Notes: generated by a model from the letters alone, not told the origin. 64,000 nucleotides of DNA from Chitinophagaceae bacterium (GCA_023957575.1 JAMLGU010000001.1:372001-436000); one strand, 5' to 3'; positions 45,127-55,895 are shown, counted from the first letter of the stretch. Made by a program: numbers and translations.

Positions 45127-48100
45127 ATGATGAGATGCTTATTGTTTGTGGTATTCATGGTAATGAATATTTCTGTGATGGCGCAGCGTGTGTCGCTTAC
45201 TGTGCCATCGGGTCATGCTAAAAATATTGAACAGATAGCTGTGTCGCCCAATGGAAAGTATATTGCATCTACGTCACAGAAAACGGTAATAATATGGGAT
45301 GTGGCCAACAATAAAAAGATTCATGAAATCAATCTTGAAATAAGTTTGGCGGCAGTTGAAATTCGTTCAGTATCCATTACGGATAAGTTGGATAAAGTAG
45401 TAGTAAGTTCCAACGATGGGCTGTATTGCTACAATATTCAAACAGGTAAAAAATTGTTTAAAGATGGTGGCGTTACCGCTGGCGCAGCTTTAAGTAAGGA
45501 CGGGGAGGTAGTTTATGCAGTTGATTTTGGTGGCCTACAAATGTATGATGCCGAGTCGGGGCAAAAAATAAAACGAATTGATGATTTTGCAAACAATTCA
45601 GCCGGCAATTGTAAGTTTTACGAATTAGGAAATAACCGGCTTTTGGTACTTTATTTTTTTGGATGGAGCATCGTAAATACAGCAACAGGGAACATAGAAT
45701 TAAAGAAGTTTTTCAAAGATATTTATGCAGAAAAGTTGTCAGCTTATGACTATGATAAGGCTAGCAATACCATAGTAGGTTTACGAGATGATCAGTATGT
45801 AGTACTGGATGTACCAACCGCCAATCTTTTGAAAACAAAAAAGCCGCTCTATTATCCGCTTGGGTTGTGTGCAATGGGCAACAGTCAGCTGTTGGCTTTT
45901 AGCCATGACTATAAAACGAAGTCCTATAAAATAGAGTTGATGCAATTGCCTTCACTAACCGTGAGCAAAACAATTTCTCAGCCTGATAGCGAAGTGCCTG
46001 AAACTATTTTTTATGGTACAAAACCCATCGTGGTTTCAGGTACGCAAAAAGTATTTTACAACAACAACAATGAGTTGTTTACAGTTAATGCTTCAACAGG
46101 AGTTTATGAAAAAAAGTTCACCAACAGGATTGCAGATTTTAAACCATTCTTTTATCATAAAAACTTAACCCAGCGTTTGTTGGCAGATAATACCCTTCGT
46201 TTTGCCACGGAGGACAATGGTATTCGTCAGTTTGATTTTGAATCCTATAAACCGATAGGGTATGTGCAGGCAATGAAAAGAATTATACTTAGTGCAGATG
46301 GTAAATTAATGGCTTCGATTGATAAGAAAATTACAATTCTAAATGGAATAACCGGGGGTGTGGTAAAAACCATTCCGCTTCCGGCAACCATTGATCCAGA
46401 AATTGAATTTTTCTTTTTCAATTACAACAATTCAAAATTAGTTTATACCGAAAAGTTAAAAGGTGTGCTTCATGTGTTGGATATTGCCACGGGTGTTTCT
46501 ACAAAACTTGCTACATTAGGAACATTGCTTATGCAAGAGTCTTCCAGTTTTGATGGTAAATATTTTGCGACTATTACCAGTAAGAACAATATTAATTTTC
46601 TTACGGTCTATAACCTTGAGTCAAAAGCAATAGTATTAAATAAGCGCCTTTGCGACCCGTACAAAGATGCGGATTGCCCCTCCGACATTAGTTTCCTGAA
46701 TGATAGTTATTACATTATTACTACCAGTCTAAAAGAGGCTGTAAATATTTATAAAGCCGATGATGCTGCTTATTCATCTACTTTTAATGTTGAGCACTAT
46801 AACCAGTTTTCGGTTTTAGGTGGCGATATAAAAAATAATATTATCGCCATAGGAGAGGTGGGTCAGTTTCAGGTAGGGACGCACAATATAAAACTCATTA
46901 CCAAGGAGGGAAAACTTATTAAAACATTTAAATCTGAAAAGAATAACGATTTTTTAAAAGTTACTTTTTCTAAAGATGGCAAACTGATGTTTACGCCCAC
47001 TACCCAAAAAGGAGTACAGGTTTGGAATGTGGCAACGGGCGAGCTGCTGGGTACTTATTATTTTGTAGAAAAGACAAAGGAATACGTTTTTATTTCGCCA
47101 GAAGGCTTGTTTGATGGGAGTCCCGAAGGAATGAAAGAATTGTATTTCGTGAGAAACAACAAGCCTATTCCATTGGATAAACTGTTTGAGAAATTTTATA
47201 CACCCGAGTTGTTGCGTAGAAAGGTAAATGGTGAAAAGTTTGCACCACCATCTATCAACGGTTTGTTTGATGTGCCAATAGTTGCTATCAAATACGCCGA
47301 AGTAAACCGAAACTTAGAAGTAGAAGATGATAAACCTACCTACAGCAATACTTCCGGCATTGCTGAGATCACTGTAAATGCTACAGCACCTGAGGATAAG
47401 GTAGATGAAATTCGTTTGTTCCACAACGGCAAAGCCGTAAACCTTGCCACACGCGGGCTTTTTGTAACCGATGCCGATGGAACCGATACAAAAAAATACA
47501 CCATTAATTTACTGCCGGGTGCCAACAATTTCAGAGCCATTGCATTGAACAGCCAACGTACAGAAAGTGAGCCCGATGAAATTTTGGTAAACTATCAAAG
47601 CGGTAATGCACCAGCACCCAAACCGGGAGGCAACACCAATGGTACAGTGATAGATGCTGTGGACAAAAACGCTACCATGCACTTAGTAGTGGTAGGCGTA
47701 AATGCCTACAAGGGAAAAATAAATCCCTTAGGTTATGCAGTACCCGATGCCACGGCTTTTAAGGAAGAAATTGAAAAAGATGCCAGGTCGGTAATCAGCA
47801 ATGTAAAAAGCTATTTTATTACCGATGCTCAGGCAGACAAAACCGGAATAGTAAATGCCTTTACTGATATAAAGAAAAACGCCAAACCACAGGATGTGTT
47901 TGTGTTCTATTATGCGGGTCATGGCTATATTCATCCGGGGAATAAAGAGTTTTATTTGGTGAGTGCCGATGTGGAAGACGGAAATGAAAGTTTGTTGAAG
48001 AATGGTGTAGCCGCCAAGGAACTGCAAAGTTTTGCGGTGGATATAGCAGCTCAAAAACAAGTGTTTATTTTGGATGCCTGCCAAAGTGCAGGAGCTTTTG

Positions 48101-48420
48101 AGCAAATGCTAAAGCATGATGGTGAACAACAGAAAGCTTTGGCGGTAGTATCGCGCAGTACGGGTACACACTGGATGGCCGCCAGTGGCAGCACAGAAAC
48201 AGCCAAAGAGTTTGGCGAACTAGGTCATGGAGCATTTACCTACACGCTGCTGCAAGCATTGAAAGGACAAGCGGCAGCGAATAAAATGATAACCGTAAAC
48301 GGATTAAAAAATTTCCTTCAGGTGCAGGTGCCGGAGCTTATCAAAAAATATGGAGGGGGCGCTCAATACCCCGCCAGCTATGGGTTTGGCAATGATTTTC
48401 CGGTGGAAATAATGAAATAA
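45127..48420 (+). CDS. Secreted beta-propeller/caspase-like (peptidase C14) protein 1
   Basis: A 1,097-residue protein with a signal peptide (MRCLLFVVFMVMNISVMAQ). Residues about 25-660 contain WD40-like repeats (VSPNGKYIAS, IIWDVANNKK, GVQVWNVATGELLG), then an Ig-like segment, then a caspase-fold domain (about 850-1097). The His-Cys dyad is present: H932 in YYAGHGY and C985 in ILDACQSAGAF. Bacterial C14 proteins include orthocaspases cutting after Arg or Lys. RNLEVEDDKP at the propeller/Ig junction is shared with the neighbours. It is paralogous to the next gene. Confidence 0.9.
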   Translation: MMRCLLFVVFMVMNISVMAQRVSLTVPSGHAKNIEQIAVSPNGKYIASTSQKTVIIWDVANNKKIHEINLEISLAAVEIRSVSITDKLDKVVVSSNDGLYCYNIQTGKKLFKDGGVTAGAALSKDGEVVYAVDFGGLQMYDAESGQKIKRIDDFANNSAGNCKFYELGNNRLLVLYFFGWSIVNTATGNIELKKFFKDIYAEKLSAYDYDKASNTIVGLRDDQYVVLDVPTANLLKTKKPLYYPLGLCAMGNSQLLAFSHDYKTKSYKIELMQLPSLTVSKTISQPDSEVPETIFYGTKPIVVSGTQKVFYNNNNELFTVNASTGVYEKKFTNRIADFKPFFYHKNLTQRLLADNTLRFATEDNGIRQFDFESYKPIGYVQAMKRIILSADGKLMASIDKKITILNGITGGVVKTIPLPATIDPEIEFFFFNYNNSKLVYTEKLKGVLHVLDIATGVSTKLATLGTLLMQESSSFDGKYFATITSKNNINFLTVYNLESKAIVLNKRLCDPYKDADCPSDISFLNDSYYIITTSLKEAVNIYKADDAAYSSTFNVEHYNQFSVLGGDIKNNIIAIGEVGQFQVGTHNIKLITKEGKLIKTFKSEKNNDFLKVTFSKDGKLMFTPTTQKGVQVWNVATGELLGTYYFVEKTKEYVFISPEGLFDGSPEGMKELYFVRNNKPIPLDKLFEKFYTPELLRRKVNGEKFAPPSINGLFDVPIVAIKYAEVNRNLEVEDDKPTYSNTSGIAEITVNATAPEDKVDEIRLFHNGKAVNLATRGLFVTDADGTDTKKYTINLLPGANNFRAIALNSQRTESEPDEILVNYQSGNAPAPKPGGNTNGTVIDAVDKNATMHLVVVGVNAYKGKINPLGYAVPDATAFKEEIEKDARSVISNVKSYFITDAQADKTGIVNAFTDIKKNAKPQDVFVFYYAGHGYIHPGNKEFYLVSADVEDGNESLLKNGVAAKELQSFAVDIAAQKQVFILDACQSAGAFEQMLKHDGEQQKALAVVSRSTGTHWMAASGSTETAKEFGELGHGAFTYTLLQALKGQAAANKMITVNGLKNFLQVQVPELIKKYGGGAQYPASYGFGNDFPVEIMK

Positions 48421-48506
48421 TGATTTGAAAAAAAATCTTAAACATGATTTTAAATTTATTTTGGAAACCCTATTATTATTAATCAGATTCAAAGAATATT
48501 CTTTTT

Positions 48507-51500
48507 ATGAAGGCAAAAAATCTTATAGCATTTCTTTTACTATTTTCCATACAGATTAATATTCTTGAAGCCCAAACGCCAGAGCTTATTATTCCGGAGT
48601 CGCATGATGCCTATACCATAAGCATTACACCGGATAATAAGTGGATGATAACACTTGGCCATGATGCGGTAAAAATATGGGATTACGCCTCGGGCAGATT
48701 ATTAAAAAATTTACAGACAGGTATTAAGTCTATTGATCCGCTTGAGAACATAACCTATATTGCGTCAAATAACGAAAATGCCGCATTTAAAATCAAGGAT
48801 ACACTTTATATCTTTAACTTTGGTAGTTTTACAATCTCTGCAAAAGCAGTATTAAAAACGAATATCACTGCACTGGCTTTTTCTCCGGATGGCAGCTCAG
48901 TTTTTTTGGCCGGCAATGATGAAGATTATAAAAACATCAATATTTTTTCTTATCAATTGGTAAAAAAAACATTTGAAAAATTCGCTGATATTGCCTTTAC
49001 ATCAGACAGAAGCTTTTCTGCAAACACTATTTCTTTCTCGCCCGATGGCGCCAGAGTGATGATAGCAAGTAAAGGTGAAGGTGCATGGATTTTCGATAAA
49101 AACAACAAGAATCTCAAAAAGAATTTTTCGGAGTCAGGAGGTATTTATCCCTATACGTTTTTAAAAAATGGAAACATTCTTGCATTTACCGGAGAAGCTC
49201 AAAAAACTTTGGTAGCTATCTTACTAAATGGTTCTGATTATCAACCAATTAAAAAATCTAAAAGTATTTTCAATGTACAAAAAGGATATGCGGCTGCTGT
49301 TTCCTCACATAGCGGATACTTGAGTTCAAATGAAAATAAATTATTGCTCAGTTATAATGGGGAAGCTGTACTATTATCAATTCCTGATTTAAATTTTATT
49401 AAAAGGCTTCAGGTTCCTAAAGTAGCTTTATGGTCGGATGGTGATCATGATTTGGCCATGAATAATAATGGGAGTGAACTTGTAAGTTCAAATAACTTAG
49501 AAAGGTATAACACTGCCACAAATGAAAAAATAAATAAATTCGGAGTGCAGCCATTTTCCAGCTTTGTACAATTTGTATTTAAACACGCCAATGGCATAGC
49601 CATGAAAGACAGAACCATCAACTTTGATAATGGGAATATTTATATGCGTGTCTTCAAAAATGTAAATTTTGAAAATGCTTTATATCGGCTAACCGCAGAT
49701 GGCAATAAAGGTTTTGTGTATAATCATAGCACCGGACTGAATAAATTTGATCCCAATAAGGCAATTCCCGAATTTGAACGTATTACCAAAGTGGATGGGT
49801 GGGGAAAGAATTTTGTAGGTATGCAGATTTTTGATAAGTTCAATTTGCTGGCGCTTGTAGGAGATGATGGTGTGTATGTAATGGATCTTAATACACTTAA
49901 ACTACTATACATCATTGATATTCCATTTGGACTTAATTATATAATGAATGAGGAATTAGATAAGTATTGTGATATCTCACCTGACAAGTCAAAAATGATT
50001 TTACATGCTACTTATCGCGACTCTATGATGGACAAAATGTCCTGTGTAGATTTGGCTACCAAGGATGAAATTTGGAATTTGTCTTCAAAAAGAATCAGAA
50101 ATCTGCGTTTTAGCAATGACGGACAAAAAATATTGTTTACCAGCGCCGATTCGTTAATTACCCTTGATGCAAATTCAGGGAAAAAAACTGATGCGGTTGT
50201 GTTACCTGGTGGTGATAATTTGAGAACGATTGATGCGTCTAATAAAATTGTTGCTTCAAGAGTCCCTTATAATAATAATAGTATGTACAACAGTGCAGGC
50301 GATATTAGCTTGTACGACCTTTCGGGCAAAATTTCCAAAGGAACGATGAAAGGAACCGGAGATCCCATATATAATTTTCTGTTTTTAAAAAATGAAAAAT
50401 ACCTGATTACCGAGGAGGAAGGGGGGCTTTGTCTTTGGAATGTGGAACAAAAAAGAAAAATTGGTAAACTCTATCTTTTTGAAAATTCTTCCGACTGGGT
50501 ATTTATTTCCCCGGATGGTCGCTTCGATGCTACTTCAGATGCAATAAATCTGATGTATTATGTAAAAGGCAAAGAGGTATTACCTATACAAAGCCTGTAC
50601 GAAAAATATTATACACCCGGTTTACTGAAACAAATTTGGGAAAACGGAATGCCTGCACCGCTTCCAGAAATTGAAAACTTAAAAATACCGCCAACAATTG
50701 AGCTTGCAATTAAACAGGACGAAAAGCCGTTATCTATTGACGAAGATAGCCGGACTATCAATACTGAAAAGGCTGCAATAACCGTTCAGGCAAAAGCCGA
50801 AGGTAAAAACGATGTTATCTCCGAAATTAGATTGTATCAAAACAATAAATTGGTGCAAACCACACGTAATCTGGTGGTAGAGGATGATAATAAGGGCGAA
50901 AAAAACATGGTGCGCCAATTTCCACTCCAATTGCAACCGGGAAAAAATATTCTTAAAGGCGTTGCTATCAACTCTCAGCGGACTGAAAGTACGCCCGTGG
51001 AAATAGTTATTAATTACAAACCGGCTGAGGTTATCAAACCGGATAATGATATTACGCTGCACATGATTGTAGTGGGTGTCAATACATATAAAAATCCCAA
51101 ATACAGTTTGAACTATGCCAATGCAGATGCAAGAGCTTTTGAAGCTGCCATGAAAGCCGGAGGCAGTACCTTGTTCAATAATATGGTTGTTACCAATTTG
51201 TTTGATGAAAATGCAACTAAAGACCGCATTAAGGAAGCATTTGTAAAAGTAATAGCAGCTGCCAAACCACAGGATTTACTGGTGTTTTATTATGCAGGGC
51301 ATGGGGTTATCAATGATAAAAAGGAATTTTATTTAGTGCCTTACGATGTTGTTCAACTTTATGGAAATGACGGAGCATTGGCGCAAAAAGGGCTGAGTGC
51401 AGCCGAATTGCAGGATTACAGCAAAAATGTTAAGGCACAAAAACAACTATTTATTTTAGATGCCTGCCAGAGTGCCGGCGCTTTTGAAAAAATGGGCGCA

Positions 51501-51815
51501 TTGCGTGGTGCGGCTGAAGAAAAAGCAATTGCACAATTAGCGCGAAGTACAGGTACTCAGTGGCTTGCCGCATCTGGTAGCGAACAATTTGCCAGTGAAT
51601 TTGAGCAATTAGGACATGGAACTTTTACGTATTGTATTCTGGAAGGCCTTAAAGGCGAAGCCGGTAAAGGCAACCAAAAACTTACCGTGAAAGAATTAGA
51701 TGCATACTTGCAAGACAAAGTTCCCGAAATAACCCAAAAATATAAAGGTACACCACAATACCCTTCCAGTTATAGCTATGGAAATGATTTTCCAATTATT
51801 ATAATAAAAAAATAA
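48507..51815 (+). CDS. Secreted beta-propeller/caspase-like (peptidase C14) protein 2
   Basis: A 1,102-residue paralogue of the previous gene with the same layout: signal peptide (LLLFSIQINILEAQ), WD40-like region, Ig-like segment and C-terminal caspase fold. The catalytic dyad is H932 (YYAGHGV) and C987 (ILDACQSAGAF). TTRNLVVEDDN lies within the Ig-like segment where protein 1 has ATRGLFVTDADG. The propellers have diverged more than the caspase domains, as expected if the two sense different partners. It is followed after 10 bp by the TPR protein. Confidence 0.9.
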   Translation: MKAKNLIAFLLLFSIQINILEAQTPELIIPESHDAYTISITPDNKWMITLGHDAVKIWDYASGRLLKNLQTGIKSIDPLENITYIASNNENAAFKIKDTLYIFNFGSFTISAKAVLKTNITALAFSPDGSSVFLAGNDEDYKNINIFSYQLVKKTFEKFADIAFTSDRSFSANTISFSPDGARVMIASKGEGAWIFDKNNKNLKKNFSESGGIYPYTFLKNGNILAFTGEAQKTLVAILLNGSDYQPIKKSKSIFNVQKGYAAAVSSHSGYLSSNENKLLLSYNGEAVLLSIPDLNFIKRLQVPKVALWSDGDHDLAMNNNGSELVSSNNLERYNTATNEKINKFGVQPFSSFVQFVFKHANGIAMKDRTINFDNGNIYMRVFKNVNFENALYRLTADGNKGFVYNHSTGLNKFDPNKAIPEFERITKVDGWGKNFVGMQIFDKFNLLALVGDDGVYVMDLNTLKLLYIIDIPFGLNYIMNEELDKYCDISPDKSKMILHATYRDSMMDKMSCVDLATKDEIWNLSSKRIRNLRFSNDGQKILFTSADSLITLDANSGKKTDAVVLPGGDNLRTIDASNKIVASRVPYNNNSMYNSAGDISLYDLSGKISKGTMKGTGDPIYNFLFLKNEKYLITEEEGGLCLWNVEQKRKIGKLYLFENSSDWVFISPDGRFDATSDAINLMYYVKGKEVLPIQSLYEKYYTPGLLKQIWENGMPAPLPEIENLKIPPTIELAIKQDEKPLSIDEDSRTINTEKAAITVQAKAEGKNDVISEIRLYQNNKLVQTTRNLVVEDDNKGEKNMVRQFPLQLQPGKNILKGVAINSQRTESTPVEIVINYKPAEVIKPDNDITLHMIVVGVNTYKNPKYSLNYANADARAFEAAMKAGGSTLFNNMVVTNLFDENATKDRIKEAFVKVIAAAKPQDLLVFYYAGHGVINDKKEFYLVPYDVVQLYGNDGALAQKGLSAAELQDYSKNVKAQKQLFILDACQSAGAFEKMGALRGAAEEKAIAQLARSTGTQWLAASGSEQFASEFEQLGHGTFTYCILEGLKGEAGKGNQKLTVKELDAYLQDKVPEITQKYKGTPQYPSSYSYGNDFPIIIIKK

Positions 51816-51825
51816 AATAAAAAGA

Positions 51826-53208
51826 ATGAAACAGTTCATCACACTTACAGTATTATTAGCGGCTTTTATAACAGTTCAGGCACAACAGTCCTATATCAAA
51901 AAAGGAAAACTGGCTCCAAATGTACCTACCAAGACATTGAAAAAACTGCTGGAGAGTAATTTCAAAAGAGGAAGCCATAGAAATGTTATTCTCATATCGG
52001 ACACTTTATTAAAACGAAATAGCGCTGATGTAGCCACAAGGCAAAAAAGAACTCAAAGTGAAATTAAATTAAAAAGAGATGCCGCCGCTATTGCTGACAT
52101 CAAAAAATTGGTTAAGAATAAAGATTCCGCAGCAACAGTAATTGCTTCAATTCCTTTAAGCTTCGATTTCTACAAAACAGGCCGGTCTGGTGAACCGTAT
52201 TTCAATGCAGCTATGGCTTATGCACCAAAAAATGGATTAACTTATCTGTATGCTGCAGCTGAGTATGCTGATTTGAAAAAAACAGAAAAAGCAATTCCTC
52301 TGGCAGAAAAGGGATGGAATTTACTAAATGAGGATTATAAAAATAGTATGCGTCCTTTATTTGCATTGATTAATTTCGAGACAGGAAAAAAGGAATTGGC
52401 TTACAAATTGCTTGAAAATGAAATAGAAGAAGGCAATGTATCTACCGCCGTGGTAAAAAATTATTTCGAATTTTATAAGAAGGATAAAAAATTAGAAGAA
52501 GGAATAAAGAAAGCAACCGAATACATCAATAAAATTCAGGATAATGTTCCCTTTTATTCCGAACGAGCATCTATGTATTTCGAGGCAGGGCAAAAAGATC
52601 TGGCATGTGCCGATGCAAAAACATTAAGAGAGAAAACTGAATCGGATGATTGGTCTTTATCGTTTGACTGCCCTGATGTTATGATTGATGCCACACCTAC
52701 TTTGGAACGCACCTATGTGTATAAAGTGAATTTTCAAAACAGGGACTACGATTTCAGGGTAACCAACGCGAATGTGGATATGGATAAAGGCGTATCATTC
52801 AAATTTAAAATGACCGGTGAGAATAATATTACAGGAAAGGTAGTTATTAGTAAAGAGGCGATTGCTACTGCTCATGACCAAAATAATACTTTCGCTTATG
52901 AAAATCTTGACTTAACCGACAAAACAAGCGTTTGGGTAAGTAAGGAGGTTTATAATGAGTTAAAAACAGATGGTGTCTCGATGAAGGGTGCAGACCCCTG
53001 GGGCGCTAAAGAATATAAAGTAGTAGAGTCTGACGATGTTTATGACAAGTATTATCCTGTAAAAAATGATGGAGTAACCTATTATATCAAGTGTTTAAAA
53101 GTAGTAAGTGAAGATGGTCAGGAAATTTGGATTGCAGATAACCCCAAAAACCCCATGATTTTAAAAATGGATGTCAGTTTCACAATTGAATTAGAAGAAA
53201 TTATTTAA
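51826..53208 (+). CDS. Secreted TPR-like protein of unknown function
   Basis: A 460-residue protein with a signal peptide (TLTVLLAAFITVQAQ). Residues about 35-280 are helical and TPR-like (KTEKAIPLAEKGWNLLNEDYK; LACADAKTLREK). The C-terminal ~180 residues are mostly beta and I do not recognise them. It starts 10 bp after caspase-like protein 2 and is surely co-transcribed with it. A scaffold or substrate role in the protease cluster is a guess. Confidence 0.75.
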   Translation: MKQFITLTVLLAAFITVQAQQSYIKKGKLAPNVPTKTLKKLLESNFKRGSHRNVILISDTLLKRNSADVATRQKRTQSEIKLKRDAAAIADIKKLVKNKDSAATVIASIPLSFDFYKTGRSGEPYFNAAMAYAPKNGLTYLYAAAEYADLKKTEKAIPLAEKGWNLLNEDYKNSMRPLFALINFETGKKELAYKLLENEIEEGNVSTAVVKNYFEFYKKDKKLEEGIKKATEYINKIQDNVPFYSERASMYFEAGQKDLACADAKTLREKTESDDWSLSFDCPDVMIDATPTLERTYVYKVNFQNRDYDFRVTNANVDMDKGVSFKFKMTGENNITGKVVISKEAIATAHDQNNTFAYENLDLTDKTSVWVSKEVYNELKTDGVSMKGADPWGAKEYKVVESDDVYDKYYPVKNDGVTYYIKCLKVVSEDGQEIWIADNPKNPMILKMDVSFTIELEEII

Positions 53209-53259
53209 TATACTGTAAGGCAATTGGCTTATTGTGATTATACCTATTTCAAAATTACC

Positions 53260-53313
53260 ATCCCTTAGAAATTGTTTATCTTATAAAAGATTAATAAACA
53301 GTTTTTAAGGGAT
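53260..53313. terminator. Long hairpin between convergent genes
   Basis: ATCCCTTA / TAAGGGAT (8 bp) plus inner pairing of TTGTTTAT with ATAAACAG. It sits between the TPR gene and the response regulator, which converge, so it probably acts as a bidirectional terminator. Confidence 0.6.
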
Positions 53314-53353
53314 GAATAATTAATATTAGAGTTCTTTTGGATTAAATAAATAC

Positions 53354-54001
53354 TTACTCCAATATTCCCAGCCTTTTAACCAGATGAAGCAGCGAACCTA
53401 CGTTATGAGTACTCGTTTTTCTGAAAATATTTTTTCGGTGAGTTTCCACTGTTTTTTCACTGATAAATAATTCTCCGGCAATTTGTTTATTGGTGAGGCC
53501 CTTCGCTATAAGTTTTATTATTTCTAATTCTCTCAATGATAGTTTCAGATCTTCTTTTTGCTGCTTACGGTTTCCATATAATTTCAGCTCTTCCAATATT
53601 TCTTCCGAAAAATAATGTTTCCCGTCAAAGACATTTTCAATTGCCTCAATTAATTCATTTTTATTAACTGATTTTGGAAGAAACCCTCTGATATCAGCCT
53701 GCTCTATCAGACCCGACACTGTTTTTCCGTCATTATTCATCGATAGAATAATTATTTTTATCTGAGGAAATTCTTGCCTGACCATAAGTGCACATTCCTG
53801 ACCACTCATAACCGGCATCATCAGATCAAGGAGCAGGATATCAATACTATTCTTATCATCTCTCAGTGATTTTAAAAGCTCAAAACCGTTGGTATGTTCC
53901 ATCCCAACTTTTATCCGCTCCGATTTTTCAAGCAGCAACTTCAATCCATCAATTACAATCTGATGATCATCCAATATAGCTACATTAATTTTTTTCATCA
54001 T
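53354..54001 (-). CDS. NarL/FixJ-type (LuxR-family) response regulator
   Basis: A 215-residue two-component regulator. The receiver domain (about 5-120) has the phospho-acceptor in ILLLDLMMP and a conserved Lys in FLPKSVNK; the C-terminal LuxR helix-turn-helix reads LSLRELEIIKLIAKGLTNKQ. Its start overlaps the end of the histidine kinase gene by 17 bp. The target is unknown; the neighbouring protease cluster is a reasonable candidate by position only. Confidence 0.93.
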   Translation of the reverse strand: MMKKINVAILDDHQIVIDGLKLLLEKSERIKVGMEHTNGFELLKSLRDDKNSIDILLLDLMMPVMSGQECALMVRQEFPQIKIIILSMNNDGKTVSGLIEQADIRGFLPKSVNKNELIEAIENVFDGKHYFSEEILEELKLYGNRKQQKEDLKLSLRELEIIKLIAKGLTNKQIAGELFISEKTVETHRKNIFRKTSTHNVGSLLHLVKRLGILE

Positions 54002-55748
54002 TAGGGTTTATAGGAATTTGAAAAGCGATGAGTGTTCCTTTTCCGGGGGCGCTGCTGATATCCAGATTGCCTTTTAGAAAATTAACTCTGCATCTGATAT
54101 TTTCCAAACCAATTCCTGCTTTATTATTCAATTTTCTGGCATCAAACCCTACGCCATTATCTTCTATGGTTGATTCAATATTTTCTTTAGATTGTATCAG
54201 AGAAATGTAAAGCCTGGTTGCGCTCGCATGTTTGATTACATTATTGATACATTCCTGAAAAATGCGGTACAAAATGATTTGAATTTTCTGGTCATAATTT
54301 TCATTCAGTCCATCAATGTTCAGGTTTACTTCAAGTGTCGGGCTTTCAATTTTTTCAATAAGATTTTTAAGCGCACTGCCTAAACCCTGACGTACAAACG
54401 CTCCGGGCATCATCTGATGGGTAACGCTTCTCATCTCTTTGATGGAGTCATCAATCAGGGACATTATATTATTGTATGAGTTTTGACCTTCGGCATTGCC
54501 GGCAAATTTCTCTTCTGCCGCCTGTATATTCATTCTTGCAGCGCTTAATAACTGTCCTAAACCATCATGCAGGTTAGATGACATACGCTGTCTTTCATTT
54601 TCTTCAGCTTCAATAATAGACTTGGCTGCAAAATCCTGTTGTTCAATAATCTTTTTTTGCAATTGGGTTTTATACTTCAGTTTTGATGAACGATAGATAA
54701 CTAAAAACAAAATGGACAGCAAACCAATACCGACCAGACCCAATATCAATAAAATATTTCTTATTCGCAGTGCCGATTGTTTTTCAAGAATATCTTTGTC
54801 CTTTTGTGCTACTTCATATTTCGTATTCAACTCCAATACCGTCTTTTGCATTTGCTCGTTGTAAAGGCTGTCCTTCAGCTTAGTGTATATCTCGTATTCT
54901 TTTAGTGCCTGTGAGAAATTGTTTTGCTTTTTCAAAATTTCTGACAGTAATAAACGATTATTAGCTAACAAATCTAAATATCCCGTTTTTTGTGCAAATA
55001 CATTACTGTTCTCAACGGCTTGTTTAGCCAACGCTTCTTTCCCAGCAGATAAATAAATTTTTGCTAAGTCAGTATAGGCTAATGAAACTGCAAAAGAATC
55101 TCTGAGTGCCTCAAATAAGTTCAAAGATTTTAAAGAGTATTCCTCAGCCTCAGTAGTTTTGTTTTTCAGCAGATAAGCTCCCGAAATAAAATTGTATGCA
55201 TAAGCCATCCCTACACTATCATTGATTGCTTTTTTTAGTTCAAGTGATTGCTTGTAATATGCAAGCGCTTTATCATAGTCTTTCTGATACTCATACACCA
55301 CACCATTTTCATTATAAACTGTAGAAAGATTTAAGGTATCCCGCAGGGCAGTAAAAATTTTTAGCGCCCTCTGATAGGTATTTTCAGCAGCAGGAAGCAT
55401 GCCTGTTTTTCTATAGAGTTTTGCTTGTTCAATAAAGGTTAGCCCTAGTTCTTTCTGGTTATTGTATTTTTCTAACGCCTGGATTGATCTGTCATACCAA
55501 AAGGACGCTTCTTTAAAGTCGCCCTTAAAATAGTAAGCTCTGCCTTTTATTCTGTAAAAAATTGCCTTTTCCTCTTCGCTATTCGTTTTATTAATTTGCT
55601 CGTCGCAAAAAGCTATTGCGTTTTCAAAGTCATTGATAGATAATTTGTCCGCTTTCTGAATAATGCTATCTCTATTTGCAAATACATTGGAAATTATGCA
55701 AATAAAAAATAATAATAAGGTATTTCTAATTAATAATTGTCTTTTCAT
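53985..55748 (-). CDS. TPR sensor histidine kinase (HisKA_3 type)
   Basis: 587 residues from ATG 55748 (a TTG three codons upstream is the alternative). A signal or membrane segment is followed by TPR repeats (about 30-320), a membrane helix (ILLILGLVGIGLLSILFLVIY), the phospho-accepting histidine in RQRMSSNLHDGLGQLL and an ATPase domain with NVIKHASAT and DNGVGFD. This is the NarX/DegS-like kinase class that pairs with LuxR-type regulators. The TPR sensor is probably periplasmic. Confidence 0.92.
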   Translation of the reverse strand: MKRQLLIRNTLLLFFICIISNVFANRDSIIQKADKLSINDFENAIAFCDEQINKTNSEEEKAIFYRIKGRAYYFKGDFKEASFWYDRSIQALEKYNNQKELGLTFIEQAKLYRKTGMLPAAENTYQRALKIFTALRDTLNLSTVYNENGVVYEYQKDYDKALAYYKQSLELKKAINDSVGMAYAYNFISGAYLLKNKTTEAEEYSLKSLNLFEALRDSFAVSLAYTDLAKIYLSAGKEALAKQAVENSNVFAQKTGYLDLLANNRLLLSEILKKQNNFSQALKEYEIYTKLKDSLYNEQMQKTVLELNTKYEVAQKDKDILEKQSALRIRNILLILGLVGIGLLSILFLVIYRSSKLKYKTQLQKKIIEQQDFAAKSIIEAEENERQRMSSNLHDGLGQLLSAARMNIQAAEEKFAGNAEGQNSYNNIMSLIDDSIKEMRSVTHQMMPGAFVRQGLGSALKNLIEKIESPTLEVNLNIDGLNENYDQKIQIILYRIFQECINNVIKHASATRLYISLIQSKENIESTIEDNGVGFDARKLNNKAGIGLENIRCRVNFLKGNLDISSAPGKGTLIAFQIPINPNDEKN

Positions 55749-55895
55749 TTTCAGCAAAAATTGATTTTGCTATTTGCAACAATTTAATAAATAATAATAG
55801 CCGGTAAAGTTGAGTAATTTATACAGTTTTTTCAATACCTTTTTAAGGGTATTATTTTCAACAAAAGATGCTCGTTCTCCAATATTATTTTTTAT

